Positions 27,972-36,859 of a DNA stretch of 64,000 bases are shown one piece after another. The position numbers and the translations under genes are program-made. How positions within the stretch are numbered: the stretch's first letter is position 1; each line of letters opens with the position of its first letter. Under the pieces are notes generated by a model. It did not search any database. It saw nothing but the letters and a program-made list of their open reading frames with translations, and was not told the DNA's origin. The stretch covers positions 1-64,000 of the forward strand of contig QCBL01000001.1 of assembly GCA_003281625.1 (NCBI GenBank), written 5' to 3'. The DNA is from Prochlorococcus sp. AG-347-I04 (GTDB taxonomy: Bacteria; Cyanobacteriota; Cyanobacteriia; PCC-6307; Cyanobiaceae).

Positions 27972-28745
27972 ATGTTACCTTCAGACCTAGTTAATTATAA
28001 AAAAAAATCTCGCAAAATCATTGCACTTACTGCATGGGACTCCATATCAGGATCTATTGCAGAACAAGCAAATGTTGATCTCGTACTGGTAGGAGATTCT
28101 TTAGCAATGGTCTGCTTAGGATACAAATCGACATTACCATTAACTTTAGAAAACATAATTTATCATACTAATGCTGTTTCAAGGGGATTTAAGAAGAAAA
28201 TTGAGGAACAGCCTTTAGTCGTTTCAGACATGCCTTTTCTGACTTACCAATGTGGTGAGGATAAAGCAGTTGAGTATGCAGGAAAAATCATTCAAAGCAC
28301 TTATGCAAAAGCTGTAAAAGTAGAGGGAGCTGAACCAGAAATACAAAAAGTTATTTCTAGATTAGTAAGAATGGGAATACCTGTTATGGGTCATGTAGGT
28401 CTTACACCACAAAGCTATCTAAATGTCGGGTTAAAGAAACAAGGAGAAAGCTTAGAAAGCCAAGAAAAAATAAAGAAAGAAGCTTCCATTCTTGAAAAAT
28501 TAGGATGTTTTTCAATAGTGCTTGAACATATTCCTGATTTACTTGCTAAAGAAATACAAAACTCTTTGACAATCCCCGTAATAGGTATTGGTGCAGGTAA
28601 TTATTGCGATGGCCAAGTAAGAGTAACTGCAGATTTGTTGGGCCTTAATGATGATCAACCACCATTTTGCAAACCTATTATTCAGGGGAAGAAAATATTT
28701 AAGGATAAATTAAAAGAATGGGTAGAATATGAAAGACTTAACTAA
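27972..28745 (+). CDS. panB: 3-methyl-2-oxobutanoate hydroxymethyltransferase
   Basis: PanB makes ketopantoate from 2-ketoisovalerate and methylene-tetrahydrofolate, the first step to pantothenate and CoA. Motifs are LTAWDSISGSIAEQANVDLVLVGDSLAM (metal-ligand Asp), DMPFLTYQ, AVKVEGA, GHVGLTPQS, VLEHIP and IGIGAGNYCDGQV. The 257-residue length is typical. It stands alone; downstream is a 676-bp region without a firm gene. Confidence 0.95.
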   Translation: MLPSDLVNYKKKSRKIIALTAWDSISGSIAEQANVDLVLVGDSLAMVCLGYKSTLPLTLENIIYHTNAVSRGFKKKIEEQPLVVSDMPFLTYQCGEDKAVEYAGKIIQSTYAKAVKVEGAEPEIQKVISRLVRMGIPVMGHVGLTPQSYLNVGLKKQGESLESQEKIKKEASILEKLGCFSIVLEHIPDLLAKEIQNSLTIPVIGIGAGNYCDGQVRVTADLLGLNDDQPPFCKPIIQGKKIFKDKLKEWVEYERLN

Positions 28746-29421
28746 AAAAACCTTTTATAGTAGATTCTATTTCGCCAAAAACCTTATTTCTTATTAAGTT
28801 TTTAAGGATATATTTTATCTTGCGAGCATTTCATTTTCTTTTATTTTTGATATTTAAAAATAAGTTTGTATAGTTTGCAATAACTAATAAAAGCAAAAGG
28901 AATGTATTAATAGACATTTTATAATGGGGTGGCTGTAACATTTAATTTAAATCAAATTTCAATCGATAGATTTTTCTTTCAAATTTTTTACAAATTTCAA
29001 AATAAATTTAAAACTACATTTCTTCGCTTAAACAAATTGATTTTGAAATACTCTATTTCTCATATTCCTCTTCTTTCGATGACAATTCTTTCGTCGGGAT
29101 TTTCAAATAAACCATTAAAAATGAACGAAAATTTCAATATTATTGGATACTAGAAAAGATAGAAAAATAAGCTTATAAATTTGGTTGCTAAAGAGTTTAT
29201 CGAATGGGGAATAAATTGATGCCATATAGTATTCACAAACATAACCATTAAAACAAGTGTTTAATCTCTAAATTTTTATCAACTTGGAATTATTTTTTTG
29301 CTGAGATTTGCATCACCTTTTGTTAAAGAAGTTTTCGAGGGGATTTATTTTATTATCTAGAATTCCCATAAAATAAGTGATGGCAATGATTTATCTTTTT
29401 TAAAAAAGTATATGATTAATC
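28746..29421. other. Gene-poor region between panB and hemW
   Basis: No firmly supported gene. Two candidates exist. One is a 28-residue minus-strand peptide at 28831-28917 with a Leu-rich span, listed separately. The other is a 74-codon plus-strand frame at 28929-29153 from GTG, Phe/Asn/Lys-rich without recognisable domain, which I regard as probably chance. An AT-only hairpin of about 9 bp can be drawn near 29343-29376. The rest is AT-rich without structure I can name. Confidence 0.5.
28831..28917 (-). CDS. Possible 28-residue membrane peptide
   Basis: ATG at 28915-28917, TGA at 28831-28833. Product MSINTFLLLLLVIANYTNLF followed by a basic tail NIKNKRK: one short hydrophobic span with positive residues at the C-terminus. 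Such peptides are common in cyanobacterial photosynthetic complexes, but I recognise none of the named ones here. No Shine-Dalgarno is seen. The evidence is only composition and layout. Confidence 0.3.
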   Translation of the reverse strand: MSINTFLLLLLVIANYTNLFLNIKNKRK

Positions 29422-30645
29422 TCAATTAATTTTATCCCACCATTTAAACATAGAGACAAGAACTTGATTGCTTAGTTCCATTCCTTTTGGCTGGCTTAAA
29501 AAGAATCTATTCCCCTTTCTTACTAATAATCCACTATCAAGAAATTTTTTCCATTCTTCCATCAATTTACTAAAGTTAAGCTCAAATTGATTGTTTTCCC
29601 AGTTTTGTTGTTTGAACACATTTTTGATATCTACACCCTCTTTAAGTCTTAATCCCAACATTATTTTTTCATCAAGTTCTTTGTAGACAAAATTCTTATT
29701 AATTAGGGATGAATCTAAATTAAGTTTGCATTGTCTTATTACCCATTCTTTATATTCTTTACTAACTCTTGGTCTAGTTAACTTTTCCCCCCAAGGTGAA
29801 CTAGTGGAACCTTGACCAAAACTCCACCACCCTAAACCACTCCAATAAACTCTATTATGTCTGGATTGATGCCGCGGAAGGCAATAGTTCGAGATTTCGT
29901 ATCTTGAATAACCTGATTTTTTTAAAATTAAATGAGTTGACTCACTATTTCTAAAAGCTTCTTCATCATTTGGAAGTTTTAATTTTCCTAATTTAACTAA
30001 TTTTTTAAAAACAGTGCCATTTTCAATATTCAAATCGTAGATAGAAATATGTGGTGGTGAAAAAGTTATGGTTTTTTTTAAGTCATCTTGCCATTCTTTA
30101 TATCCACTTAATGGCAAGTTTTGAATTAAATCTAAACTCCAGCTTTTTATTAGCCCAGAATCATATTCTCTTTTCAACCACAAACAAGATTTTTCAGCAT
30201 CTTCTCTCAAATGTCGCCTTCCTGATTTTTGAAGTATCTGATTATTAAAACTTTGCACTCCAAGACTAAATCTATTTATCCCAGCATCTATGAATCCATA
30301 AAGATCAACTTGATTAAAGCTGGCTGGGTCAACCTCCATAGTGATTTCAGCACCATAATCAATTCCATAATTTTCCTTAAAAATATCAATTAATTCTTTA
30401 ATTTGCTTAGGATCCAAAATTGATGGTGTTCCACCACCAATATAAAGTGTTGAAAGAGGTAATTTATGCTTAATTGACAATATTTCTTTGTATAAAAAGT
30501 ACAAATATTCCTTAACAGTTTTGCTTCCATAACCTTGTAAAGTTTCAACTTTGTTCCCTAGTGGAATTACAGCAAAATCACAATAAAAACACCTTCTATG
30601 GCAAAAAGGGATGTGTACATAAGCGCTTCTTGGATACTTATTCAT
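29422..30645 (-). CDS. hemW: Radical-SAM HemW-type protein (coproporphyrinogen III oxidase-like)
   Basis: This radical-SAM protein of the HemN/HemW family is probably HemW, a heme chaperone, rather than the oxygen-independent coproporphyrinogen oxidase itself. The cluster motif is HIPFCHRRCFYCDF with Cys15, Cys19 and Cys22. YIGGGTPS, SLGVQSFNNQIL and the C-terminal HemN_C segment (about 330-400) follow. HemW usually lacks the extra N-terminal region and fourth cysteine of true HemN, as here. Length is 407. It is divergent from the PIN-TRAM gene. Confidence 0.88.
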   Translation of the reverse strand: MNKYPRSAYVHIPFCHRRCFYCDFAVIPLGNKVETLQGYGSKTVKEYLYFLYKEILSIKHKLPLSTLYIGGGTPSILDPKQIKELIDIFKENYGIDYGAEITMEVDPASFNQVDLYGFIDAGINRFSLGVQSFNNQILQKSGRRHLREDAEKSCLWLKREYDSGLIKSWSLDLIQNLPLSGYKEWQDDLKKTITFSPPHISIYDLNIENGTVFKKLVKLGKLKLPNDEEAFRNSESTHLILKKSGYSRYEISNYCLPRHQSRHNRVYWSGLGWWSFGQGSTSSPWGEKLTRPRVSKEYKEWVIRQCKLNLDSSLINKNFVYKELDEKIMLGLRLKEGVDIKNVFKQQNWENNQFELNFSKLMEEWKKFLDSGLLVRKGNRFFLSQPKGMELSNQVLVSMFKWWDKIN

Positions 30646-30741
30646 AATTTAGATACATTTTTAACTTCCAAAAAGATATTAAGGATCGAAAAAAATCAGA
30701 TCCTTATTTACTCAATTAATAAATCCTAGTAGATTATAGAT

Positions 30742-31851
30742 ATGACAGATATCTTAGTATTAATTTTATTTGTATTGTCTGGGGCAGCTTCAGGATGGCT
30801 TGGAGTTGATCTCTTGCCAGTAGACATACTTAAACAGGTGTCTAATGTTGAGGGTTTTAGAATTGTTTTAGCAATAATTGGATTTTTTATAGGATTAGCA
30901 GCTGGTTTTGTATTCCTTCAACTTAGAAAAACTTTTCTTGATCAAATAAGGACAATGCCTACGGATCTATTAATTAGTAGGTCCGTTGGATTAATTTTAG
31001 GATTACTTGTTGCGAATCTCCTTCTGGCACCAATACTATTAATTCCATTCCCTAGACAAGTCTTTTTTGCAAAACCTTTAGCAGCTATATTAAGCAATAT
31101 TTTCTTTGGTGTGCTTGGATATAAGTTAGCAGATACACATGGAAGGACATTATTAAGATTATTCAATCCAAATAATACTGATGCATACCTAGTTAATGAA
31201 GGAATACTCCCTGCTGCAAGTGCAAAAATTCTTGATACGAGTGTAATTATTGACGGCAGAATAAATGGCCTCTTAAGTTGCGGTTTGCTGGAAGGACAAT
31301 TAATTGTTGCTCAAAGTGTAATTGATGAACTACAAACTTTAGCAGATTCAAGTAGTAATGAAAAAAGGTCTAAGGGCAGGAGAGGTCTAAAATTGCTAAA
31401 AGAATTAAGAGAGTTATACGGCAGAAGGCTTGTAATCAACCCTACAAAGTATGAAGGTAAAGGCGTAGATGAAAAACTCTTAAAAATTACTGAGGATATG
31501 ACAGGAACATTAATTACCGCTGATTATAATCTTTCTCAGATTGCAGAAGTCAAAGAATTAAAAGTTATGAATTTGAGTGATCTAGTTATTGCCTTAAGGC
31601 CAGAAGTACAACCAGGGGAATCACTTAATATAAAAATTGTGAGGGAGGGTAAAGAAAAAATGCAAGGTATAGGATATTTAGATGATGGAACAATGGTTGT
31701 GATTGATGAAGCAAAGGATTTTGTTGGAAGCAGATTAGATATTGTCATAACAGGAGCACTACAAACCCCGACAGGAAGAATGATCTTTGGGAAACTGATA
31801 AATAATCCTGAGTCAAACAAATCTTTTAAATCACCAGCGACACAGGGCTAA
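30742..31851 (+). CDS. Membrane-anchored PIN-TRAM domain protein (YacL-like)
   Basis: The 369-residue product has about four N-terminal transmembrane segments (residues 1-140). A PIN-like nuclease domain follows at about 160-285 (AKILDTSVIIDGRINGLL, QSVIDELQTLAD, GTLITADYNLSQIAE; acidic residues in the usual places). A TRAM-type RNA-binding domain lies at about 295-355. The family (YacL/PilT N-terminus-like) is widespread in cyanobacteria and Gram-positives. An RNA-cleaving role at the membrane is inferred from the domains, as the actual target is unknown. clpR follows 31 bp later. Confidence 0.88.
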   Translation: MTDILVLILFVLSGAASGWLGVDLLPVDILKQVSNVEGFRIVLAIIGFFIGLAAGFVFLQLRKTFLDQIRTMPTDLLISRSVGLILGLLVANLLLAPILLIPFPRQVFFAKPLAAILSNIFFGVLGYKLADTHGRTLLRLFNPNNTDAYLVNEGILPAASAKILDTSVIIDGRINGLLSCGLLEGQLIVAQSVIDELQTLADSSSNEKRSKGRRGLKLLKELRELYGRRLVINPTKYEGKGVDEKLLKITEDMTGTLITADYNLSQIAEVKELKVMNLSDLVIALRPEVQPGESLNIKIVREGKEKMQGIGYLDDGTMVVIDEAKDFVGSRLDIVITGALQTPTGRMIFGKLINNPESNKSFKSPATQG

Positions 31852-31891
31852 ATCTAGCTACAATCAAATCATTCCTATTATTGTGATACGA

Positions 31892-32554
31892 ATGACTGTA
31901 TCTGCTCCTTATTACGGCGAAAACACCGTTATGAGGACTCCGCCCCCAGATCTACCCTCTCTTTTACTAAAAGAGAGAATTGTCTACCTTGGTTTACCAT
32001 TATTTTCTGATGATGATGCTAAGAGACAATTAGGAATGGATGTTACTGAGCTAATAATTGCTCAACTTCTTTATCTTGAGTTTGAGGATCCAGAAAAACC
32101 GATATATTTCTATATCAATTCAACAGGTACAAGCTGGTACACTGGTGACGCTGTTGGTTTTGAAACAGAAGCTTTCGCTATCTGCGATACCATAAGCTAC
32201 ATTAAGCCTCCCGTACATACAATCTGTATCGGACAAGCAATGGGGACTGCTGCGGTTATCCTTTCTTCTGGTACAAAAGGCCAAAGAGCAGCTCTTCCAC
32301 ACGCATCTATTGTTTTACATCAACCTATAAGTGGAGCAAGAGGTCAAGCAACCGATATCCAAATAAGAGCTGAAGAAGTTTTGAAAAATAAAAAATCAAT
32401 GCTTGAGATTCTTTCTCGTAATACTGGAAAAACGATAGAAGAACTTTCCAAAGACTCGGACAGGATGAGTTATCTTAATCCTCAAGAAGCCCTAGATTAT
32501 GGAGTTATTGATAGAATACTCACAAGTCAAAAAGATTTACCAAATAAAATTTAA
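31892..32554 (+). CDS. clpR: ClpR, catalytically inactive ClpP-like subunit
   Basis: ClpR joins ClpP3 in the mixed ClpP3/R protease core of cyanobacteria. The fold-defining segments are present, but the nucleophile motif reads GQAMGTAAV, with Gly where active ClpP has Ser. The neighbouring His in VLHQP is kept. I prefer ATG 31892 (MTVSAPYYGEN), although GTG 31883 in frame would add three residues. The product is 220 residues. clpP follows after 25 bp, the same clpR-clpP3 order known in Synechococcus. The function is structural, with no peptidase activity expected from this subunit. Confidence 0.93.
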   Translation: MTVSAPYYGENTVMRTPPPDLPSLLLKERIVYLGLPLFSDDDAKRQLGMDVTELIIAQLLYLEFEDPEKPIYFYINSTGTSWYTGDAVGFETEAFAICDTISYIKPPVHTICIGQAMGTAAVILSSGTKGQRAALPHASIVLHQPISGARGQATDIQIRAEEVLKNKKSMLEILSRNTGKTIEELSKDSDRMSYLNPQEALDYGVIDRILTSQKDLPNKI

Positions 32555-32579
32555 CTCTCACAAACAACTACTTTAAATC

Positions 32580-33191
32580 ATGCCAATAGGAACTCCAAGC
32601 GTGCCTTACAGACTTCCAGGAAGTCAATACGAAAGATGGGTTGATATATATACAAGACTAGGTGTTGAAAGAATTCTTTTTCTTGGACAAGAGGTAAATG
32701 ATGGTATTGCTAATAGCCTTGTTGCACAAATGCTTTATCTTGATTCTGATGACAATACCAAACCTATCTATCTATATATTAATAGCCCAGGTGGATCAGT
32801 AACGGCTGGCTTGGCCATTTACGATACTATCAAATACGTAAAAAGTGATGTAGTCACCATATGCGTTGGCCTTGCAGCCTCAATGGGAGCGTTCCTATTG
32901 GCCGCAGGCACAAAAGGTAAAAGAGTTGCTTTGCCCCATAGCAGAATAATGATTCATCAGCCTCTTGGAGGAACATCTCAACGTCAAGCAAGTGATATTG
33001 AAATAGAAGCCAAGGAAATTTTAAGAATTAAAGATATGTTAAATATGTCTATGGCAGATATGACAGGCCAATCATTCGAGAAAATTGAAAAGGATACTGA
33101 TAGAGATTATTTTCTTAGTGCGGAAGAAGCTAAAAACTATGGCTTGATTGATAGAGTAATCACACATCCAAGTGAAGCAAATCAGTCTTAA
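32580..33191 (+). CDS. clpP3: ATP-dependent Clp protease proteolytic subunit (ClpP3-type)
   Basis: This is the active serine peptidase subunit of the Clp complex. The nucleophile is Ser101 in [11 protein letters not shown] and the base is His126 in MIHQP. The Asp of the triad is in the DTDRDYF region. Length is 203. It lies 25 bp after clpR and is therefore likely the ClpP3 partner of the ClpP3/R ring served by ClpC. The paralogue number is inferred from this linkage. Confidence 0.94.
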   Translation: MPIGTPSVPYRLPGSQYERWVDIYTRLGVERILFLGQEVNDGIANSLVAQMLYLDSDDNTKPIYLYINSPGGSVTAGLAIYDTIKYVKSDVVTICVGLAASMGAFLLAAGTKGKRVALPHSRIMIHQPLGGTSQRQASDIEIEAKEILRIKDMLNMSMADMTGQSFEKIEKDTDRDYFLSAEEAKNYGLIDRVITHPSEANQS

Positions 33192-33299
33192 ATTTTCTAA
33201 ACAAATATTTTAATTTCATTTTTAAATTAATAATTTTTTGGTCTATTTCACCTTTAATGTCTAATATATAATTTATCAAATGCAAAGAAGCTATTACTA

Positions 33300-34289
33300 A
33301 TGACCCAACTCTTTTACGACACAGATGCAGATCTAAGTCTTTTAAATAATAAAACAATATCGATTATTGGATATGGTTCACAAGGTCATGCACATGCTCT
33401 AAACCTTAAAGATAGCGGCATGGATGTAATTGTCGGATTATATAAAGGAAGTAAGTCTGAAAGCAAAGCAATCAGCGATGGTCTACAAGTGTTTAGTGTC
33501 TCTGAGGCCTGCGAAAAAGCAGACTGGATTATGATTCTCCTCCCAGATGAGTTTCAGAAAGATGTTTACCTTAAAGAAATAGAACCAAACTTAAAAGAAG
33601 GAAAGATATTAAGTTTTGCTCATGGCTTTAATATAAGATTCGGACTTATCAAACCTCCTAGTTTTGTGGATGTTGTTATGATTGCCCCAAAAGGGCCTGG
33701 ACACACTGTTCGTTGGGAATATCAGAATGGTCAAGGAGTTCCAGCATTGTTTGCAGTAGAGCAGGATTCATCAGGCAGTGCTAGATCATTAGCGATGGCT
33801 TACGCCAAAGGGATTGGCGGAACGAGAGCTGGGATTCTCGAAACAAACTTCAAAGAAGAGACAGAAACTGATTTATTTGGCGAACAAGCAGTTTTGTGCG
33901 GAGGATTATCAGAACTTGTCAAATCAGGCTTCGAAACTCTTGTAGAGGCAGGCTATCAGCCCGAACTTGCTTACTTCGAATGCTTACATGAAGTTAAACT
34001 TATTGTTGATTTAATGGTAAAGGGAGGCTTATCTCAAATGAGAGATTCCATTTCAAATACTGCAGAATATGGAGATTATGTGAGTGGTAAAAGACTTATC
34101 AATAGTGATACAAAGAAAGAAATGCAGAAAATCCTAAAAGATATTCAAGATGGAACTTTCGCTAAGAATTTTGTGGAAGAATGTGATAAAGACAAACCCT
34201 TAATGACAAAATTAAGAGAAGAGAACTCAAAACATGAAATTGAGAAAGTGGGTAAAGGTCTGCGCTCGATGTTCAGTTGGCTGCAATAA
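33300..34289 (+). CDS. ilvC: Ketol-acid reductoisomerase
   Basis: IlvC carries out the isomerisation and NADPH-dependent reduction of acetolactate or acetohydroxybutyrate in valine and isoleucine synthesis. The Rossmann motif [17 protein letters not shown] is at residues 22-38. The [14 protein letters not shown] loop, the metal site [12 protein letters not shown] and the C-terminal EYGDYVSG follow. Length is 329, the short class I form. The gene overlaps the start of cobD by 13 bp. It has a 108-bp leader after clpP3. Confidence 0.96.
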   Translation: MTQLFYDTDADLSLLNNKTISIIGYGSQGHAHALNLKDSGMDVIVGLYKGSKSESKAISDGLQVFSVSEACEKADWIMILLPDEFQKDVYLKEIEPNLKEGKILSFAHGFNIRFGLIKPPSFVDVVMIAPKGPGHTVRWEYQNGQGVPALFAVEQDSSGSARSLAMAYAKGIGGTRAGILETNFKEETETDLFGEQAVLCGGLSELVKSGFETLVEAGYQPELAYFECLHEVKLIVDLMVKGGLSQMRDSISNTAEYGDYVSGKRLINSDTKKEMQKILKDIQDGTFAKNFVEECDKDKPLMTKLREENSKHEIEKVGKGLRSMFSWLQ

Positions 34290-35302
34290 ATTTATTTTTA
34301 ATATTTCTTGGATCGATTGGTTTTGATTTATTGATCGGAGATCCAAGATTCTTAATCCACCCTGTTCAAGTAATTGGCTTTTACATAAAAAAAATATCTG
34401 ATTACCTTATATATAATTTTGAGGAAAATAAAAATATATTGTTTTGGGGAGGTTTAATCGTAGCTATATCTACCATTGGAATGAGTTTTGGTTTAGGTAA
34501 ATTGATAGAGCTCAGTTATGTGCAATCAAGAAATAATTTTTTTAGTGGATTACTAATTTTTTTTGGACTTTCAAGTTGCATTGCGACTAGGGGACTTATT
34601 TCAAGTGTGAAAGAGATTGCAGAGCTAATAGAACGTGAAGAAAATAATCACCAAAATAATATGATAATCAAAGAGAAGGTACAAAGGATAGTAAGTAGGG
34701 ATGTAAGTTCATCTTCTTTAGAACATCTTTTGAGATCAAGTACAGAGAGTCTTACCGAGAATTCTGTTGATGGAATATTTGGGCCATTATTTTGGATTTT
34801 TATTGGAATTTTTTTTATGAAATTTTCAATTTTTCTGCCAGGGCCTTTATCACTTGGTTTTTCTTATAAAGCCATAAGCACTCTAGATTCAATGATAGGT
34901 TACAAGTATGATTATTTTAGATATTTAGGTTTTTTCAGTGCAAAAATCGAAGATATTTTTACGTTTGCTCCTTCAAGATTAGTTTTATTCACATTACCTT
35001 TAGTTAGTCCCAAAATTAATGAGTATGGATCAATCATAAAAAAAAGCTATCTTGATGGTAAAAAATATGATTCGCCTAATGCTGGGATTTCAGAAGCTAT
35101 ATTTGCTTATATTTCTGGGATAAAATTGGGTGGGAAAAGTAAATATAAAAATGAGATTATTGAAAAGCCAATTATTAATGCGAATGGAGATAATTGCACT
35201 GGAGATAAAATTAAATTAATTTGTCAGTTAATTTTGAGATTACAATTTTTGTGGATAATAATTTTTGTCTTAATTTTTTTTATAATTTCAACTTTAATTT
35301 AA
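34277..35302 (+). CDS. cobD: Adenosylcobinamide-phosphate synthase CobD/CbiB
   Basis: This integral membrane enzyme joins aminopropanol phosphate to cobyric acid in B12 (pseudocobalamin) synthesis. The family signatures [14 protein letters not shown] near residue 20, [20 protein letters not shown] with [14 protein letters not shown], and the late [11 protein letters not shown] are present, along with several hydrophobic helices. Length is 341. The start is TTG at 34277, inside the 3' end of ilvC (13-bp overlap), implying coupled translation. The C-terminus ends in a membrane helix. Confidence 0.93.
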   Translation: MAAINLFLIFLGSIGFDLLIGDPRFLIHPVQVIGFYIKKISDYLIYNFEENKNILFWGGLIVAISTIGMSFGLGKLIELSYVQSRNNFFSGLLIFFGLSSCIATRGLISSVKEIAELIEREENNHQNNMIIKEKVQRIVSRDVSSSSLEHLLRSSTESLTENSVDGIFGPLFWIFIGIFFMKFSIFLPGPLSLGFSYKAISTLDSMIGYKYDYFRYLGFFSAKIEDIFTFAPSRLVLFTLPLVSPKINEYGSIIKKSYLDGKKYDSPNAGISEAIFAYISGIKLGGKSKYKNEIIEKPIINANGDNCTGDKIKLICQLILRLQFLWIIIFVLIFFIISTLI

Positions 35303-35345
35303 TAAAAATTAGTTTTAAAATTACTAGTATAAATTAAAAAACTTT

Positions 35346-35591
35346 ATGCAAGAAAACGGCTCTCCAATAGAAAATCAAAATAATGATTTAACTAATACAT
35401 CATCAACTGATAATGAATACTCAAAATGGGTAGACAATCAGGGAGATGAAGTAAAGAATGTTTTTGGATTTAATAGCAGTGCTGAACTAGTAAATGGTAG
35501 AGCAGCAATGATCGGATTCTTAATGCTCATATTAACCGAGTTAATTTTTAGCGGCAGACCTGTTACTTCTTCAATTTTTGGTATTAATTAA
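35346..35591 (+). CDS. hli: High-light-inducible protein (Hli/SCP)
   Basis: A small one-helix thylakoid protein related to plant light-harvesting proteins, thought to bind chlorophyll and carotenoid and protect photosystems under excess light. The product is 81 residues. Its C-terminal half carries the chlorophyll-binding signature ELVNGRAAMIGFLMLILTE (Glu and Asn-Gly-Arg). The N-terminal 40 residues are polar. Only 2 bp separate it from the following 70-residue membrane protein. Prochlorococcus carries many hli genes; which group this belongs to I cannot say. Confidence 0.93.
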   Translation: MQENGSPIENQNNDLTNTSSTDNEYSKWVDNQGDEVKNVFGFNSSAELVNGRAAMIGFLMLILTELIFSGRPVTSSIFGIN

Positions 35592-35593
35592 AG

Positions 35594-35806
35594 ATGGAAG
35601 CAAAAAAATCTAATCCAATAAAAGTATTCTTATACATATCTGTATGGGTAATTATTTGGGGAACTATAGGATCTTTAGTCGATTTTCCTTTATATAAAAA
35701 TAAAATCTACTTAGAGGGAAGCATATATCAATATCTTACTTTCACAGTTACAGCGATTATTTCCATATTATCTGCAAAGTTTTTTTATAAGAAAATTGAT
35801 TTATAA
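35594..35806 (+). CDS. Small two-helix membrane protein downstream of hli, unknown
   Basis: A 70-residue product with two predicted transmembrane segments (about 11-28, VFLYISVWVIIWGTIGSL, and 45-62, YLTFTVTAIISILSAKFF) and a basic C-terminus. I do not recognise a family. Two base pairs after the hli stop, it is almost certainly cotranscribed and perhaps translationally coupled. A light-stress or thylakoid role is inferred from this. Its 3' end overlaps the convergent 85-residue ORF by 6 bp. Confidence 0.7.
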   Translation: MEAKKSNPIKVFLYISVWVIIWGTIGSLVDFPLYKNKIYLEGSIYQYLTFTVTAIISILSAKFFYKKIDL

Positions 35807-36058
35807 AAACTTGTACCTAAATTTCTTAATAATTTTTGCTGGTTCTTTGATTTCATTAGACTCGTAAAGTATCCACTGATGTGTCTCAGTATCATGATCA
35901 CAACCATAATTTCCAGATGAGTTTTCGTAACTTGAAAGATATGAATGACAATTTTGATCCGCCTCAAAAGCAGAGTCATAACCTGTTAGAAAATATATCA
36001 AAAATAGAACAGTTATTAACAAAAAAAATATTTGAGAAACTAAATTAACTACCTTCAT
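35801..36058 (-). CDS. Hypothetical membrane-anchored protein with polar C-domain
   Basis: An 85-residue product. One N-terminal transmembrane segment (about 8-26, SQIFFLLITVLFLIYFLTG) is followed by a soluble tail with two cysteines (NCHSYLS and NYGCDHD) and many Ser, Tyr, Asn. It may be a signal anchor with the tail outside the cytoplasm, where the two cysteines could form a disulfide. No family recognised. Start is ATG at 36058. Confidence 0.6.
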   Translation of the reverse strand: MKVVNLVSQIFFLLITVLFLIYFLTGYDSAFEADQNCHSYLSSYENSSGNYGCDHDTETHQWILYESNEIKEPAKIIKKFRYKFL

Positions 36059-36115
36059 AAGATATCCTAAAATTTCAATATATCATTTGATAAAATTTTC
36101 GATCTAAAAATATAG

Positions 36116-36358
36116 CTAACGACCAACATTAAATACAAAGTCATGGAATTCTTGATTCTTTAAATACAGGATCACTAGCAATACTAAAATCATATTTAAG
36201 CCTATTACTATTGATCCAAAAATATTTATTTGTTTTTTACCTGGTAAAGTGTAAGTAAATTTCTTGCCTTTAAGAAAACCAGCTAAGCCTTTTTTTTCTT
36301 TTATTTGAGTATTTTGACTATTATTCTTAACTTCATTATTAGAAAAACCTTTTACCAT
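36116..36358 (-). CDS. Hypothetical small single-span membrane protein
   Basis: An 80-residue product. The first 45 residues are hydrophilic and Lys/Asn-rich (GLAGFLKGKKFTYTLPGKKQ). One transmembrane helix follows at about 46-66 (IFGSIVIGLNMILVLLVILYL) and a short tail. No family recognised. It is in a run of three small minus-strand ORFs between hli and hup, spaced by 57 and 54 bp. Confidence 0.6.
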   Translation of the reverse strand: MVKGFSNNEVKNNSQNTQIKEKKGLAGFLKGKKFTYTLPGKKQINIFGSIVIGLNMILVLLVILYLKNQEFHDFVFNVGR

Positions 36359-36412
36359 TACAAATTAAATAACAAATTTATAATATTCCAAAAATAAAAA
36401 TTATTTTAATAA

Positions 36413-36724
36413 TTAACAATTTTTAATCACATATGGGATCATTAACGAAATTCTCTCATTTGAGAAATTATTAAAAAAATAAGCTTCAATTATTTCTGTT
36501 TGCAGCCCCAATAAACTTGATTGACATTTGAATCTATTTTGGTCAAATACTACTAGTTGAAGTTTTTCTATTTCAGAAACTAATTCTTTACATAACTGAG
36601 TTCGAGAATCTATAAAACATTCACTAGATTGATTTAAAATCTTAGACTTCGTAGATATTGTCTCAGCCAAAACAAAATTAGATAACAACAAAAATTTCAA
36701 GCACAAAATAGTTAAACATTTCAT
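36413..36724 (-). CDS. Hypothetical exported protein with four mature cysteines
   Basis: A 103-residue product. Residues 1-20 look like a signal peptide (MKCLTILCLKFLLLSNFVLA, cleavage after Ala20). The mature part has Cys in SSECFID, QLCKELV, KCQSS and the C-terminal KNC, an even number that could form two disulfides outside the cytoplasm. No family recognised. Confidence 0.6.
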   Translation of the reverse strand: MKCLTILCLKFLLLSNFVLAETISTKSKILNQSSECFIDSRTQLCKELVSEIEKLQLVVFDQNRFKCQSSLLGLQTEIIEAYFFNNFSNERISLMIPYVIKNC

Positions 36725-36801
36725 TACTTCTTAAGATTTCAAAATTTTGGATGCCTTGTCAAAAGTATTGGTCATTGAGCTAATTGCATTTTATTGCTAT
36801 T

Positions 36802-36829
36802 AAAAAAAGATGCCCTTAAAGAGCACCTT
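36802..36829 (-). terminator. Rho-independent terminator of hup
   Basis: On the minus strand the hairpin aggtgctc-TTTAA-gggcatct (8 bp stem with G-T pairs) is followed at once by a run of seven T. It lies 30 bp past the hup stop. Confidence 0.8.
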
Positions 36830-36859
36830 GATACTAAAGGAAGAAATAGATTAAAAAGA

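Noticed and set aside
28929..29153. 74-codon plus-strand frame from GTG in the panB-hemW gap
   Set aside because: Phe/Asn/Lys-rich composition as expected of random AT-rich DNA, no domain, no ribosome site; not strong enough for a gene call.
35785..35979. 64-codon minus-strand frame
   Set aside because: A shifted-frame shadow of the 85-residue ORF at 35801-36058, without a coherent membrane or signal pattern.
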